Source: Lonsdalea quercina subsp. quercina
GTDB taxonomy: Bacteria > Pseudomonadota > Gammaproteobacteria > Enterobacterales > Enterobacteriaceae
NCBI RefSeq assembly: GCF_000688655.1
Contig: NZ_JIBO01000006.1
Span: forward strand, 13,008 to 29,878
Direction of reading: 5' to 3'
DNA length: 16,871 nucleotides
Shown: positions 1-7,255 of the stretch, piece by piece
Layout: each line of letters begins with the position of its first letter
Position numbering within the stretch: the first letter of the stretch is position 1
Notes under the pieces: generated by a model
Databases searched by the model: none
What the model was told of the DNA's origin: nothing
Seen by the model: the letters and a program-made list of their open reading frames with translations, nothing else
Position numbers and translations under genes: made by a program

Positions 1-622
<622 letters not shown>

Positions 623-626
623 CTAT

Positions 627-654
627 CAGAAACGTGGAGCAAAGAGAGAGTGTC
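627..654 (-). promoter_or_regulatory. Possible promoter elements upstream of cmoA
   Basis: Reading the minus strand towards cmoA, a TAGAAT hexamer preceded by TGA resembles an extended -10 box at about 622-630. A TTGACA hexamer lies further upstream near 651-656, but the gap between the two is about 25 bases, too long for an ordinary sigma-70 pair. The extended -10 may act alone. This is a weak, by-eye call. Confidence 0.25.
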
Positions 655-662
655 AAGGCAAT

Positions 663-693
663 ACGGTAAGCGCGGGGTGTCCCGTCTTACCGT
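663..693. repeat. Strong intergenic inverted repeat between yecN and cmoA
   Basis: An 8-base arm ACGGTAAG (663-670) is mirrored by CTTACCGT (686-693). Inside it a second stem pairs CGGG (673-676) with CCCG (681-684) around a GTGT loop. It lies 10 bases past the yecN stop on the minus strand. There is no T-run on either side, so it is not a standard intrinsic terminator. It could stabilise the yecN mRNA 3' end or assist factor-dependent termination. Confidence 0.6.
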
Positions 694-703
694 GGAATAG
701 GGG

Positions 704-1099
704 TTAGCGCAGGGTCAGGATCAGTTCCCAGGGCAGATAATACAGATTTGCCAAAACCATCAATGCCAGAGAAAGGTAGGTCGACATCATGCCATAGCGG
801 CGCCAGCGGAATTCTCGCTGCCGTAAGCCATAGTAATGAAACAGACGACCGACAATCAGCAGAATGCCGCAGAAATGGATCATGCCGATTAATGCGCCGT
901 TCATTTCCATCAACACCAGCATGATAGCGCCGATAGGAATATATTCGACCGCGTTACCGTGAACCCGAATCGCGGTTTGCAGCTCGTAAAAACCGCCGTC
1001 GCCGTAGGCGACACGGTACTGCATCCTGAGTTTCACGACGTCAAAGGAAAGCTTGATTAACAACAATGCACCGAGCACCACATATAGCGTGCTTACCAT
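704..1099 (-). CDS. yecN: MAPEG-family inner-membrane protein YecN
   Basis: A 131-residue membrane protein of the MAPEG superfamily (membrane-associated proteins in eicosanoid and glutathione metabolism). Its biochemical role in bacteria is not established. Four hydrophobic segments fit membrane helices at about residues 3-22, 51-68, 70-90 and 107-128. The conserved core RMQYRVAYGDGG (25-36) followed by RVHGNAVEYIP (45-55) is the family hallmark, and it corresponds to the loop that binds glutathione in characterised MAPEG enzymes. Length and sequence match E. coli YecN. The ATG at 1097-1099 has a GGAG ribosome-binding site (complement of 1106-1109) with a six-base spacer. It sits between yecE and cmoA on the same strand, with a 155-base gap after yecE, so it may have its own promoter. 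The family call is secure; the function is unknown. Confidence 0.93.
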   Translation of the reverse strand: MVSTLYVVLGALLLIKLSFDVVKLRMQYRVAYGDGGFYELQTAIRVHGNAVEYIPIGAIMLVLMEMNGALIGMIHFCGILLIVGRLFHYYGLRQREFRWRRYGMMSTYLSLALMVLANLYYLPWELILTLR

Positions 1100-1254
1100 T
1101 TTCTACTCCATTGCCTGTCCAAAGCGGCTGGCAGAATAATAGCCTCTCTTTTGCCCAGCTGTCGCCTGCAACGGCACGGTTTTTTATCTAAAATTTTCTG
1201 CCAATACGAATTGAGTATAAGAAAAAGAACTAACAAATGCCTTGTCAGAGTCGG

Positions 1255-2070
1255 TTAAAACAGCGTTGACTGCTCTGGCCAATGCGGCCGCGGCGGCATA
1301 TCCGAAATTACGGCGCTTAGTTTGGGCCAAAGCCGACGTGCCAGCTCCGGCGCGAAACCGATATCCGGCGTGTGAATAAATAGGTAGGGCGAATGCTCGT
1401 TCTGCCAGTGAGCCAGTTTCGCGAGCCAAGGCGCGAACCAGCGCTGGTTATCCTCCTGACTGTCGTTGCCGATGAATCGAACCAGCGGCTGTGAGGCGGT
1501 CACTACGGCGTGGACGGGAACGCGTGGTTTTTTACGCTGAGCTTCTCGCATCGCTTCACTGTCGGCTATTGCGCTATGAACCGGCCTGCTGTCCATAATG
1601 ACGCGGTTGACGCCACGCTGATGCAGCCCCTGATTGAGCCGGCGCTCATCCTCGCCTTTGGCGAAAAACTGCGGGTGACGAACCTCGACGCCGTAGGTAT
1701 AGCCCGACGGCAGCGCATCCAGAAACTGCCACAGGTCCGGCAGTTGTCCGGGACCGAACGCAGCAGGCAACTGCAGCCACAATTGTCCCATTCGAGTCGC
1801 GAGCGGCGCCATACAGCGAAAGAACTGAGTCACTTCCGGCTGGCAATCCCGCAGCGCCGCCTGATGGCTGATGGTCGACGGGAATTTGAAGCAGAAACGG
1901 AAATCATCGTGCGTCATATCCCGCCAGCGTAAAACCACGTCTGCGGACGGCAGCGCGTAAAACGTGGTATTGCCCTCCACGCAGTTAAAATGTCTGGCGT
2001 AGTCCGCCAGATCGCTTAAACCCAATTTTCCCCAGGCCGCGTGCTGCCACTGCGGCAATCCGATATACAT
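1255..2070 (-). CDS. yecE: DUF72 family protein YecE
   Basis: A 271-residue soluble protein of the DUF72 (YecE-like) family, which is thought to adopt a TIM-barrel fold; no enzymatic activity is firmly established. Family signatures visible include MYIGLPQW at the N-terminus, ARHFNCVEGNTTFYALP (26-42), FRFCFKFPSTISH (57-69), GVEVRHPQFF (127-136), and the C-terminal YLFIHTPDI segment. Length is one residue short of E. coli YecE (272), and similarity runs end to end. The start ATG is 2068-2070, 17 bases after the yecD stop codon, with AAGG as a modest ribosome-binding site, so yecD and yecE very probably share a transcript. The product name is secure; the role is not. Its pairing with an isochorismatase-like hydrolase is conserved with E. 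coli and may point to a shared small-molecule pathway (inference). Confidence 0.95.
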   Translation of the reverse strand: MYIGLPQWQHAAWGKLGLSDLADYARHFNCVEGNTTFYALPSADVVLRWRDMTHDDFRFCFKFPSTISHQAALRDCQPEVTQFFRCMAPLATRMGQLWLQLPAAFGPGQLPDLWQFLDALPSGYTYGVEVRHPQFFAKGEDERRLNQGLHQRGVNRVIMDSRPVHSAIADSEAMREAQRKKPRVPVHAVVTASQPLVRFIGNDSQEDNQRWFAPWLAKLAHWQNEHSPYLFIHTPDIGFAPELARRLWPKLSAVISDMPPRPHWPEQSTLF

Positions 2071-2087
2071 AGTTTGCGTTATGCCTT

Positions 2088-2669
2088 CTATTCCGTGTCC
2101 CTGGTTAACGCTTGCGCGATCTCGGCGCTGTTCCGTACCCGCGCGATACGCGGGAAAATATGCGTCATACTGCTCTGATGCTGTTCCGCGCTGCCGGCAC
2201 TGCAGAGATCTTCGGCTATCACCAGGTTATAGCCGTGCTCCCAGGCGTTGCGCGCGGTGGATTCTACGCCGATGTTCGTGGAGATGCCGCCCAAAATGAG
2301 GGTGTCGATGCCGCGGCGACGGAGTTGCAAATCGAGATCCGTACCATAAAACGCGCCCCACTGGTGTTTGATGATGCGGATATCGCTGTCGCTGAGGTTT
2401 AGCCCAGACGCAAACGTCAGCCAATTCTCCGGCAGGGCTGCGGCTGCATTGGGTTGGTCGACCGTTTGCCGCGGAGCGTCGCCAAAGTCTGCGGACCAGC
2501 CGACGCGCACCAGGATGACCGCCGCGCCGTTCTGTCGGAAGATTGTCGCCAGCTTATCTGCACGGCTTACCACGTCTTGGGCGGCATAAGGACCGCCGGC
2601 GAAAGGAAGAATACCTTCCTGGAGATCGATCAGTACCAATGCGGTGGAGGAGGGTGTCAGTTTCAGCAT
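2088..2669 (-). CDS. yecD: Isochorismatase-family cysteine-less hydrolase YecD
   Basis: A 193-residue member of the isochorismatase/nicotinamidase (cysteine hydrolase) superfamily; the substrate is unknown. The superfamily acid residue is seen as D15 in VLIDLQEG and the catalytic-type lysine as K101 in IIKHQWGAF. The third triad position, normally Cys in a GxxTNxCV motif, is Gly here: [12 protein letters not shown] has G134. E. coli YecD has the same change, and phenazine-type isochorismatases such as PhzD are also reported to lack the nucleophile. This suggests hydrolysis without a thioester intermediate (inference). The start [12 protein letters not shown] matches the family. The ribosome-binding site is weak (GGGG about nine bases upstream). 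It is transcribed away from aspS and leads directly into yecE. Annotations as amidase or nicotinamidase should be avoided because the nucleophile is missing. Confidence 0.94.
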   Translation of the reverse strand: MLKLTPSSTALVLIDLQEGILPFAGGPYAAQDVVSRADKLATIFRQNGAAVILVRVGWSADFGDAPRQTVDQPNAAAALPENWLTFASGLNLSDSDIRIIKHQWGAFYGTDLDLQLRRRGIDTLILGGISTNIGVESTARNAWEHGYNLVIAEDLCSAGSAEQHQSSMTHIFPRIARVRNSAEIAQALTRDTE

Positions 2670-2733
2670 TGTGATGGCCCCGTTGTGTGATGACTCTGGT
2701 CTTCAATCTTGGCTTCAGACTAGGCGGAGGCCC

Positions 2734-2760
2734 GTAAACAGGCCAGCAAAAAACGTTTAC
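2734..2760. repeat. GTAAAC/GTTTAC inverted repeat
   Basis: GTAAAC at 2734-2739 and its exact reverse complement GTTTAC at 2755-2760 are separated by 15 bases. It lies in the divergent yecD-aspS region next to a Fur-like palindrome. Arms this short can occur by chance. Confidence 0.35.
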
Positions 2761-2778
2761 CAGATGATAATCATGTTA
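2760..2778. promoter_or_regulatory. Fur-box-like palindrome upstream of yecD
   Basis: The central 11 bases ATGATAATCAT (2764-2774) are identical to the core of the 19-base Fur consensus, but most flanking bases differ (about 12 of 19 match by my count). It lies about 95 bases upstream of yecD and 205 bases upstream of aspS. This could be a weak Fur site or a chance palindrome. Confidence 0.3.
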
Positions 2779-2838
2779 ACTTTTTTACCAAACAAAGGGC
2801 AGCGCGGTGAAGAAAGCCGCCACAGCCCGTCGGGACTC

Positions 2839-2867
2839 TTATCGAAAGGGGGAAATTCCTTTATAAT
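2839..2867 (+). promoter_or_regulatory. Likely aspS promoter
   Basis: A perfect -10 hexamer TATAAT lies at 2862-2867, with a 17-base spacer to a poor -35 hexamer TTATCG (2839-2844). Transcription would start near 2874, giving an aspS leader of about 105 bases. Confidence 0.6.
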
Positions 2868-2880
2868 GCCCCCCTTTTTT
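2845..2880 (+). repeat. Inverted repeat with T-run bracketing the aspS -10 box
   Basis: AAAGGGGG (2845-2852) is exactly complementary to CCCCCTTT (2870-2877). The 17-base loop contains the TATAAT box, and the T-run continues to 2880. Shape and T-run resemble an intrinsic terminator for transcripts arriving from upstream, but upstream genes point the other way. An aspS transcript starting near 2874 would not contain the full hairpin. Confidence 0.55.
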
Positions 2881-2978
2881 CATCGGACAGTATTCCCGCA
2901 AATCATGCCGTCGCTTCGCCAGCCGTCAATCGGGTTGGCCGGGCGCGGCAACGGCGGTTGAGTATAAAGGACATCGTG

Positions 2979-4775
2979 ATGCGTACTGAATATTGCGGAC
3001 GGTTAAACTCGTCCCACGTGGGCCAGGAAGTGACATTGTGCGGCTGGGTTAACCGTCGACGCGATCTGGGTGGCTTGATTTTCATTGATATGCGTGACCG
3101 CGAAGGTCTGGTTCAGGTCTTTTTCGATCCTGATCGACAGGACGCATTTACCCTGGCTTCCGAACTGCGTAACGAATTTTGTATTCAGCTGACCGGTCAG
3201 GTGCGCGCCCGTCCGGACAATCAGGTGAACAAAGACATGGCGACGGGTGAAGTGGAAGTTATCGCGACTTCACTGACCATCATTAACCGCGCTGAGCCGT
3301 TGCCGCTGGACGGCAATCAGGTCAACAGCGAAGAAGCTCGCCTGAAGTACCGCTACCTCGATCTACGCCGTCCTGAAATGGCGCAGCGTCTTAAAACGCG
3401 TGCACGCATCACCAGCTTTGTACGTCGTTACATGGACAACAACGGTTTTCTGGATATTGAAACGCCGATGCTGACCAAAGCCACGCCGGAAGGCGCGCGC
3501 GACTATCTGGTGCCAAGCCGAGTACACAAAGGCAAATTCTACGCGCTGCCGCAGTCACCTCAGCTGTTCAAACAGTTGCTGATGATGTCAGGCTTCGACC
3601 GCTACTATCAGATCGTAAAATGTTTCCGTGACGAAGATCTGCGTGCAGACCGTCAGCCGGAGTTCACCCAGATTGATGTGGAAACATCATTCCTGACGGC
3701 TCCGCAGGTGCGCGAGCTGATGGAAAGACTGGTGCGCGAGCTATGGTTGGATATCCTCGACGTCGATCTCGGCGAGTTCCCGATCATGACCTTTGCGGAA
3801 GCCATGCGTCGCTACGGTTCCGACAAGCCGGACCTACGCAACCCGATGGAGCTGGTGGACGTCGCCGACCTGTTGAAAGAGGTCGAATTTAAAGTGTTCT
3901 CCGGTCCTGCCAACGACGCCAGCGGCCGCGTTGCCGCGCTGCGCGTGCCGGGCGGCTCGCAGCTGAGCCGCAAACAGATCGATGAATACGCGAAGTTTGT
4001 GGAGATTTACGGCGCTAAAGGGCTTGCCTACATCAAGGTTAACGAGCGTGCGAAAGGCCTCGAAGGTATCCAGAGTCCGGTCGCCAAGTTCCTGAATGAA
4101 GCGATCATCGCGGCAGTGCTGGAACGCACTGGTGCGGCGGACGGCGACATCATCTTCTTCGGCGCAGACAAAGCTAGCGTGGTCTCTGACGCGCTGGGCG
4201 CGCTGCGACTGAAGCTGGGTCGCGACCTGAAATTGACGGAAGAAGGCACTTGGCGTCCACTGTGGGTCATCGACTTCCCGATGTTTGAAGACGATGGCGA
4301 AGGCGGTTTGACGGCGATGCATCATCCGTTTACCGCGCCCAGCAACATGACGCCAGCGCAGTTGGAAGCCGAGCCGACTTCGGCCATCGCCAACGCCTAC
4401 GATATGGTGTTGAATGGCTATGAAGTGGGCGGCGGGTCCGTACGTATCCACAATGGCGACATGCAGCAGGCGGTATTCCGCATTCTGGGTATTACCGAAC
4501 ATGAGCAGCGCGAGAAATTCGGCTTCCTGCTGGATGCCCTCAAATTCGGCACGCCGCCGCATGCCGGTCTCGCATTTGGTCTCGACCGTCTGGTCATGCT
4601 GTTGACCGGGACTGACAACATTCGAGATGTCATTGCGTTTCCGAAAACCACGGCGGCAGCCTGTCTCATGACCGAAGCCCCGAACTTCGCCAACCCGGCG
4701 GCATTAGATGAACTCTCCATCGCAGTCGTGGGCAAAGGCAAAACGGCACAGGATCAACGGTCAGAGAATCCATGA
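2979..4775 (+). CDS. aspS: Aspartate--tRNA ligase AspS
   Basis: Class IIb aminoacyl-tRNA synthetase that charges tRNA-Asp with aspartate in the cytoplasm. The 598-residue product shows the N-terminal OB-fold anticodon-binding domain (about 1-108, with [19 protein letters not shown]), the class II core with motif 2 [16 protein letters not shown] (216-231), the bacterial GAD insertion domain (about 290-420), and motif 3 [15 protein letters not shown] near residues 535-549. I chose the ATG at 2979-2981 because AAAGGA (2966-2971) is correctly spaced seven bases before it and MRTEYCG matches known AspS starts. A GTG directly precedes it, and the longer reading from an ATG at 2958 lacks a ribosome-binding site. 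It ends [12 protein letters not shown], about eight residues longer than E. coli AspS, which brings its stop to one base from nudB. Identity is certain. Confidence 0.98.
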   Translation: MRTEYCGRLNSSHVGQEVTLCGWVNRRRDLGGLIFIDMRDREGLVQVFFDPDRQDAFTLASELRNEFCIQLTGQVRARPDNQVNKDMATGEVEVIATSLTIINRAEPLPLDGNQVNSEEARLKYRYLDLRRPEMAQRLKTRARITSFVRRYMDNNGFLDIETPMLTKATPEGARDYLVPSRVHKGKFYALPQSPQLFKQLLMMSGFDRYYQIVKCFRDEDLRADRQPEFTQIDVETSFLTAPQVRELMERLVRELWLDILDVDLGEFPIMTFAEAMRRYGSDKPDLRNPMELVDVADLLKEVEFKVFSGPANDASGRVAALRVPGGSQLSRKQIDEYAKFVEIYGAKGLAYIKVNERAKGLEGIQSPVAKFLNEAIIAAVLERTGAADGDIIFFGADKASVVSDALGALRLKLGRDLKLTEEGTWRPLWVIDFPMFEDDGEGGLTAMHHPFTAPSNMTPAQLEAEPTSAIANAYDMVLNGYEVGGGSVRIHNGDMQQAVFRILGITEHEQREKFGFLLDALKFGTPPHAGLAFGLDRLVMLLTGTDNIRDVIAFPKTTAAACLMTEAPNFANPAALDELSIAVVGKGKTAQDQRSENP

Positions 4776-4776
4776 T

Positions 4777-5220
4777 ATGACCTATAAGCGACCCGTTTCG
4801 GTTCTGGTGGTTATCTATGCCCGTGATACCGGGCGGGTGCTCATGTTGCAACGGCGCGACGATCCTGACTTCTGGCAGTCGGTTACCGGCAGTCTGGAAG
4901 AGGGAGAAACCGCGCGGTATGCCGCACAGCGTGAAGTAAAGGAAGAGGTGGACATCGATATCGCGGCGGAAGCGCTATCGCTTGTCGACTGTCATCGCTG
5001 TGTTGAGTTCGAGCTTTTTGCTCATTTAAGACATCGCTATGCCCCGGGGGTCACGCACAATAAGGAATCGTGGTTCTGTCTGGCGTTACCTACGGAACGT
5101 GAGGTGCGGATCAGCGAACACCTCGCATATCAGTGGCTGGACGCGGCCAGTGCGGCGCGTCTGACTAAGTCATGGAGTAACCGGCAGGCGATTGAAGAAT
5201 TTGTTATTTATCCGGCCTGA
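4777..5220 (+). CDS. nudB: Dihydroneopterin triphosphate diphosphatase NudB
   Basis: A 147-residue Nudix hydrolase that removes pyrophosphate from dihydroneopterin triphosphate in folate synthesis. The Nudix box is seen at residues 38-60: G38, E44, then REVKEE at 52-57, supplying the metal-binding glutamates. The late Gly of the consensus is D59 here; E. coli NudB also lacks it. The product aligns with E. coli NudB (150 residues) from [13 protein letters not shown] to [12 protein letters not shown] chose ATG 4777-4779 (MTYKRPVSV) by homology; the aspS stop lies one base upstream, so translation is probably coupled, which fits the lack of a good ribosome-binding site. A longer reading from 4708 would overlap aspS and is unlikely. 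It sits in an aspS-nudB transcription unit. Confidence 0.95.
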   Translation: MTYKRPVSVLVVIYARDTGRVLMLQRRDDPDFWQSVTGSLEEGETARYAAQREVKEEVDIDIAAEALSLVDCHRCVEFELFAHLRHRYAPGVTHNKESWFCLALPTEREVRISEHLAYQWLDAASAARLTKSWSNRQAIEEFVIYPA

Positions 5221-5232
5221 ACAGGCTTTTTT
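5215..5232 (+). terminator. Short terminator-like hairpin at the nudB/yebC junction
   Basis: GCCT (5215-5218) pairs with AGGC (5223-5226) around GAAC, followed by six T (5227-5232). It overlaps the nudB stop codon. With only four to five pairs it would be a partial terminator at best, perhaps lowering read-through from aspS-nudB into yebC-ruvC. Confidence 0.4.
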
Positions 5233-5243
5233 CGGAGATTTTT

Positions 5244-5987
5244 ATGGCAGGTCATAGTAAGTGGGCCAACACGAAACATCGTAAAGCGGCGCAGGATTCC
5301 AAACGCGGAAAAATTTTCACCAAAATTATTCGTGAGCTGGTGACGGCAGCCCGTCTGGGCGGCGGTGACGTCGCATCCAACCCGCGTTTGCGTGCTGCGG
5401 TCGATAAGGCGCTGTCCAACAACATGACGCGCGATACCCTTAACCGCGCGATCGCTCGCGGCGTGGGCGGCGATGATGCTGATAACATGGAAACCATCAT
5501 TTATGAAGGCTACGGCCCCGGCGGCACGGCGGTGATGGTGGAATGCCTGAGCGACAACCGTAACCGTACGGTTTCCGAAGTCCGTCACGCCTTTACCAAA
5601 AGCGGCGGTAACCTCGGGACCGACGGCTCCGTCGCCTATCTCTTCACCAAGAAAGGCGTGATCTCCTATGCGCCGGGTCTGGATGAAGACACGGTAATGG
5701 ATGCGGCGCTGGAAGCGGGCGCTGACGATGTCGTGACCTATGACGATGGCGCTATCGACGTTTACACCCCGTGGGAAACCTTCGGTGAAGTCAAAGATGC
5801 GCTGGATGCGGCCGGTCTGGTGGCTGAAGCCGCAGAAGTGTCCATGATCCCTTCGACCAAGGCCGATATGGATGCAGAAACCGCACCGAAACTGATGCGT
5901 TTGATCGACATGCTGGAAGACTGTGACGACGTGCAGGAGGTTTACCACAACGGTGATATCTCCGACGAGGTGGCGGCGCTGCTGTAA
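5244..5987 (+). CDS. yebC: YebC/TACO1 family regulator of translation or transcription
   Basis: A 247-residue member of the widely conserved YebC/TACO1 family. Bacterial members were first described as DNA-binding regulators; later work links the family to translation, including relief of ribosome stalling at proline-rich stretches. The signature N-terminus [27 protein letters not shown] (split here as conserved blocks MAGHSKW and RGKIFTK), the IYEGYGPGG motif near residue 86, and the acidic [12 protein letters not shown] segment near 165 are all present. Length matches E. coli YebC (246). The ATG at 5244-5246 has a GGAG ribosome-binding site (5234-5237 region). It is 23 bases after nudB and 37 bases before ruvC. 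Family identity is secure; the mechanistic role here is inferred from relatives. Confidence 0.96.
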   Translation: MAGHSKWANTKHRKAAQDSKRGKIFTKIIRELVTAARLGGGDVASNPRLRAAVDKALSNNMTRDTLNRAIARGVGGDDADNMETIIYEGYGPGGTAVMVECLSDNRNRTVSEVRHAFTKSGGNLGTDGSVAYLFTKKGVISYAPGLDEDTVMDAALEAGADDVVTYDDGAIDVYTPWETFGEVKDALDAAGLVAEAAEVSMIPSTKADMDAETAPKLMRLIDMLEDCDDVQEVYHNGDISDEVAALL

Positions 5988-6011
5988 TGGCGTTGCCGGC
6001 GATGAACCGGT

Positions 6012-6017
6012 GGGGAG
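6012..6017 (+). promoter_or_regulatory. Ribosome-binding site deciding the TTG start of ruvC
   Basis: GGGGAG lies seven bases before a TTG at 6025-6027. The only other nearby in-frame candidate is a GTG at 6010-6012, which overlaps this site and has no upstream purine run. The TTG therefore looks like the real start. Confidence 0.65.
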
Positions 6018-6024
6018 ACAGGCG

Positions 6025-6546
6025 TTGACGATCATCCTAGGTATTGACCCTGGTTCGCGAATCACCGGTTATGGCATCATCCGCCAGCAGGGGCGGCAGA
6101 TCAGCTACCTGGGTAGCGGCTGCATTCGCACTGTGGTAGACGATATCCCAGGGCGGCTCAAGCTGATTTATGCGGGAGTGAGTGAAATCATCACGCAGTT
6201 TCAGCCGGACTGTTTCGCCATCGAACAGGTTTTCATGGCGCGAAATGCAGACTCGGCGCTAAAGCTTGGACAGGCGCGGGGAGCGGCGATCGTCGCGGCG
6301 GTCAACCAATCGCTACCGGTTTTTGAATATGCGGCGCGGCAGGTGAAGCAAACGGTGGTCGGCACCGGCGCTGCGGAAAAAAGCCAGGTGCAGCATATGG
6401 TGCGATCATTGCTGAAATTGCCCGCTAATCCCCAGGCGGATGCCGCTGATGCGCTGGCTATCGCCATCACGCATTGTCACTTTAGTCAGAACTTGACCCG
6501 CATGGGGCAGGAGAGGCTGACCTTAGCGCGAGGGCGGCTTCGCTAG
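6025..6546 (+). CDS. ruvC: Holliday junction endodeoxyribonuclease RuvC
   Basis: RuvC cuts Holliday junctions symmetrically as part of the RuvABC resolvasome. The 173-residue product equals E. coli RuvC in length. The four metal-binding acids of the RNase H-like active site are present: D8 (LGIDPGS), E67 (AIEQVF), D139 and D142 ([11 protein letters not shown]), counting the initiator. Translation appears to begin at TTG 6025-6027, preceded by a good GGGGAG site; a longer in-frame reading from 5923 overlaps yebC and has no family support. It lies 37 bases after yebC, so the two are probably cotranscribed, and it is followed immediately by a terminator that separates it from the SOS-controlled ruvAB genes. 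Identity is certain; the start codon is likely. Confidence 0.97.
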   Translation: MTIILGIDPGSRITGYGIIRQQGRQISYLGSGCIRTVVDDIPGRLKLIYAGVSEIITQFQPDCFAIEQVFMARNADSALKLGQARGAAIVAAVNQSLPVFEYAARQVKQTVVGTGAAEKSQVQHMVRSLLKLPANPQADAADALAIAITHCHFSQNLTRMGQERLTLARGRLR

Positions 6547-6551
6547 AGACC

Positions 6552-6578
6552 AGGCTGGATATTCATCCAGCCTTTTTT
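6552..6578 (+). terminator. Intrinsic terminator of ruvC
   Basis: AGGCTGGAT (6552-6560) and ATCCAGCCT (6565-6573) form a nine-pair stem with the four-base loop ATTC, followed by T6 (6573-6578). It starts five bases after the ruvC stop codon. The same bases include the LexA-type operator of ruvAB. Confidence 0.88.
6555..6570. promoter_or_regulatory. LexA-type SOS box of ruvAB
   Basis: CTGGATATTCATCCAG is a 16-base palindrome that fits the relaxed LexA pattern CTG-N10-CAG. It is nearly identical to the E. coli ruvAB operator as I recall it (CTGGATATCTATCCAG). It lies 60 bases upstream of the ruvA start codon, in the right place to block the ruvAB promoter. Confidence 0.85.
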
Positions 6579-6580
6579 AT

Positions 6581-6595
6581 GGTATAAGCTATACC
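6581..6595 (+). promoter_or_regulatory. ruvAB promoter -10 region with inverted repeat
   Basis: GGTATA (6581-6586) and TATACC (6590-6595) are exact reverse complements separated by AGC. Two candidate -10 hexamers sit inside, TATAAG (6583-6588) and TATACC (6590-6595). The corresponding -35 positions fall in the LexA box, consistent with SOS repression. The -35 hexamers are poor. Confidence 0.5.
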
Positions 6596-6630
6596 CCATC
6601 GTTAAGCGTAAATTCAAAAGGAAACGTCAC

Positions 6631-7248
6631 GTGATAGGTCGTCTCAGAGGCATCATTCTGGAAAAACAACCCCCGCAGGTATTGATTGAAGCCAACGGCG
6701 TGGGGTATGAAGTGCATATGCCGATGACCTGTTTCTACGAGTTGCCCGAGCAGGGACAGGAAGCGATCATCTTCACCCATTTTGTCGTGCGTGAAGATGC
6801 GCAACTGCTGTTTGGATTCAACAACAAGCAGGAACGTTCCCTGTTCCGAGAGCTTATCAAAGTCAATGGCGTCGGACCCAAATTGGCGTTGGCCATTCTG
6901 TCCGGTATGTCGGCGCAGCAGTTTGTCGGCGCGGTCGAGCGTCAGGAAATCGGCGCACTGGTGAAACTGCCCGGCGTAGGCAAGAAAACGGCCGAGCGTC
7001 TGGTCGTGGAAATGAAGGACCGTTTTAAGGGACTCAATGGCGAGTTGTTCAATTCAGCTAGCGATCTAACGCTGCCGCCGGTAACGGATGCCGCAGCATC
7101 GTCTGCGGATATTGAAGCCGAAGCGGAATCTGCGCTGGTGGCGCTGGGTTATAAGCCGCAGGAAGCCAGCCGGATGATTAGCAAGGTCGCCAAAGCGGGT
7201 GCTGATTGTGAAACCCTGATCCGAGACGCGCTGCGCGCCGTTCTTTGA
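6631..7248 (+). CDS. ruvA: Holliday junction DNA-binding protein RuvA
   Basis: RuvA binds four-way DNA junctions and loads the RuvB motors for branch migration. The 205-residue product shows the OB-fold N-terminal domain (1-64), including acidic pin residues E55 and D56 in VVREDAQLL, two helix-hairpin-helix motifs ([12 protein letters not shown] at 79-90 and [13 protein letters not shown] at 113-125), a variable acidic linker (about 140-160), and the C-terminal RuvB-contact domain ending [10 protein letters not shown]. It matches E. coli RuvA (203 residues), with the differences in the linker. The start is GTG at 6631-6633 with AAAAGGA (6616-6622) eight bases upstream. It forms a two-gene operon with ruvB seven bases downstream, behind a LexA-type operator, so SOS induction is expected. 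Confidence 0.98.
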   Translation: MIGRLRGIILEKQPPQVLIEANGVGYEVHMPMTCFYELPEQGQEAIIFTHFVVREDAQLLFGFNNKQERSLFRELIKVNGVGPKLALAILSGMSAQQFVGAVERQEIGALVKLPGVGKKTAERLVVEMKDRFKGLNGELFNSASDLTLPPVTDAAASSADIEAEAESALVALGYKPQEASRMISKVAKAGADCETLIRDALRAVL

Positions 7249-7255
7249 GGTAGCC

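Larger units (their letters stand above)
2670..2978. other. 309-base divergent control region between yecD and aspS
   Basis: No plausible gene is seen here. The region holds an inverted repeat GTAAAC/GTTTAC (2734-2760), a Fur-box-like palindrome ATGATAATCAT (2764-2774), a T-run (2780-2785), and the aspS promoter TATAAT box (2862-2867) enclosed by the arms of a G/C-run hairpin (2845-2877). The remaining 2880-2965 would be the aspS 5' leader, about 100 bases long and GC-rich. Confidence 0.7.

Noticed and set aside
3834..4562. Long open frame (242 residues) antisense to aspS
   Set aside because: It lies wholly within aspS, its composition is a by-product of GC-rich codon use, and it has no recognisable domain or ribosome-binding site.
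5208..6065. Open frame of 285 residues antisense to yebC and ruvC
   Set aside because: It is fully covered by yebC, whose identity is certain, and the translation is low-complexity His/Val/Arg-rich sequence typical of a shadow frame.
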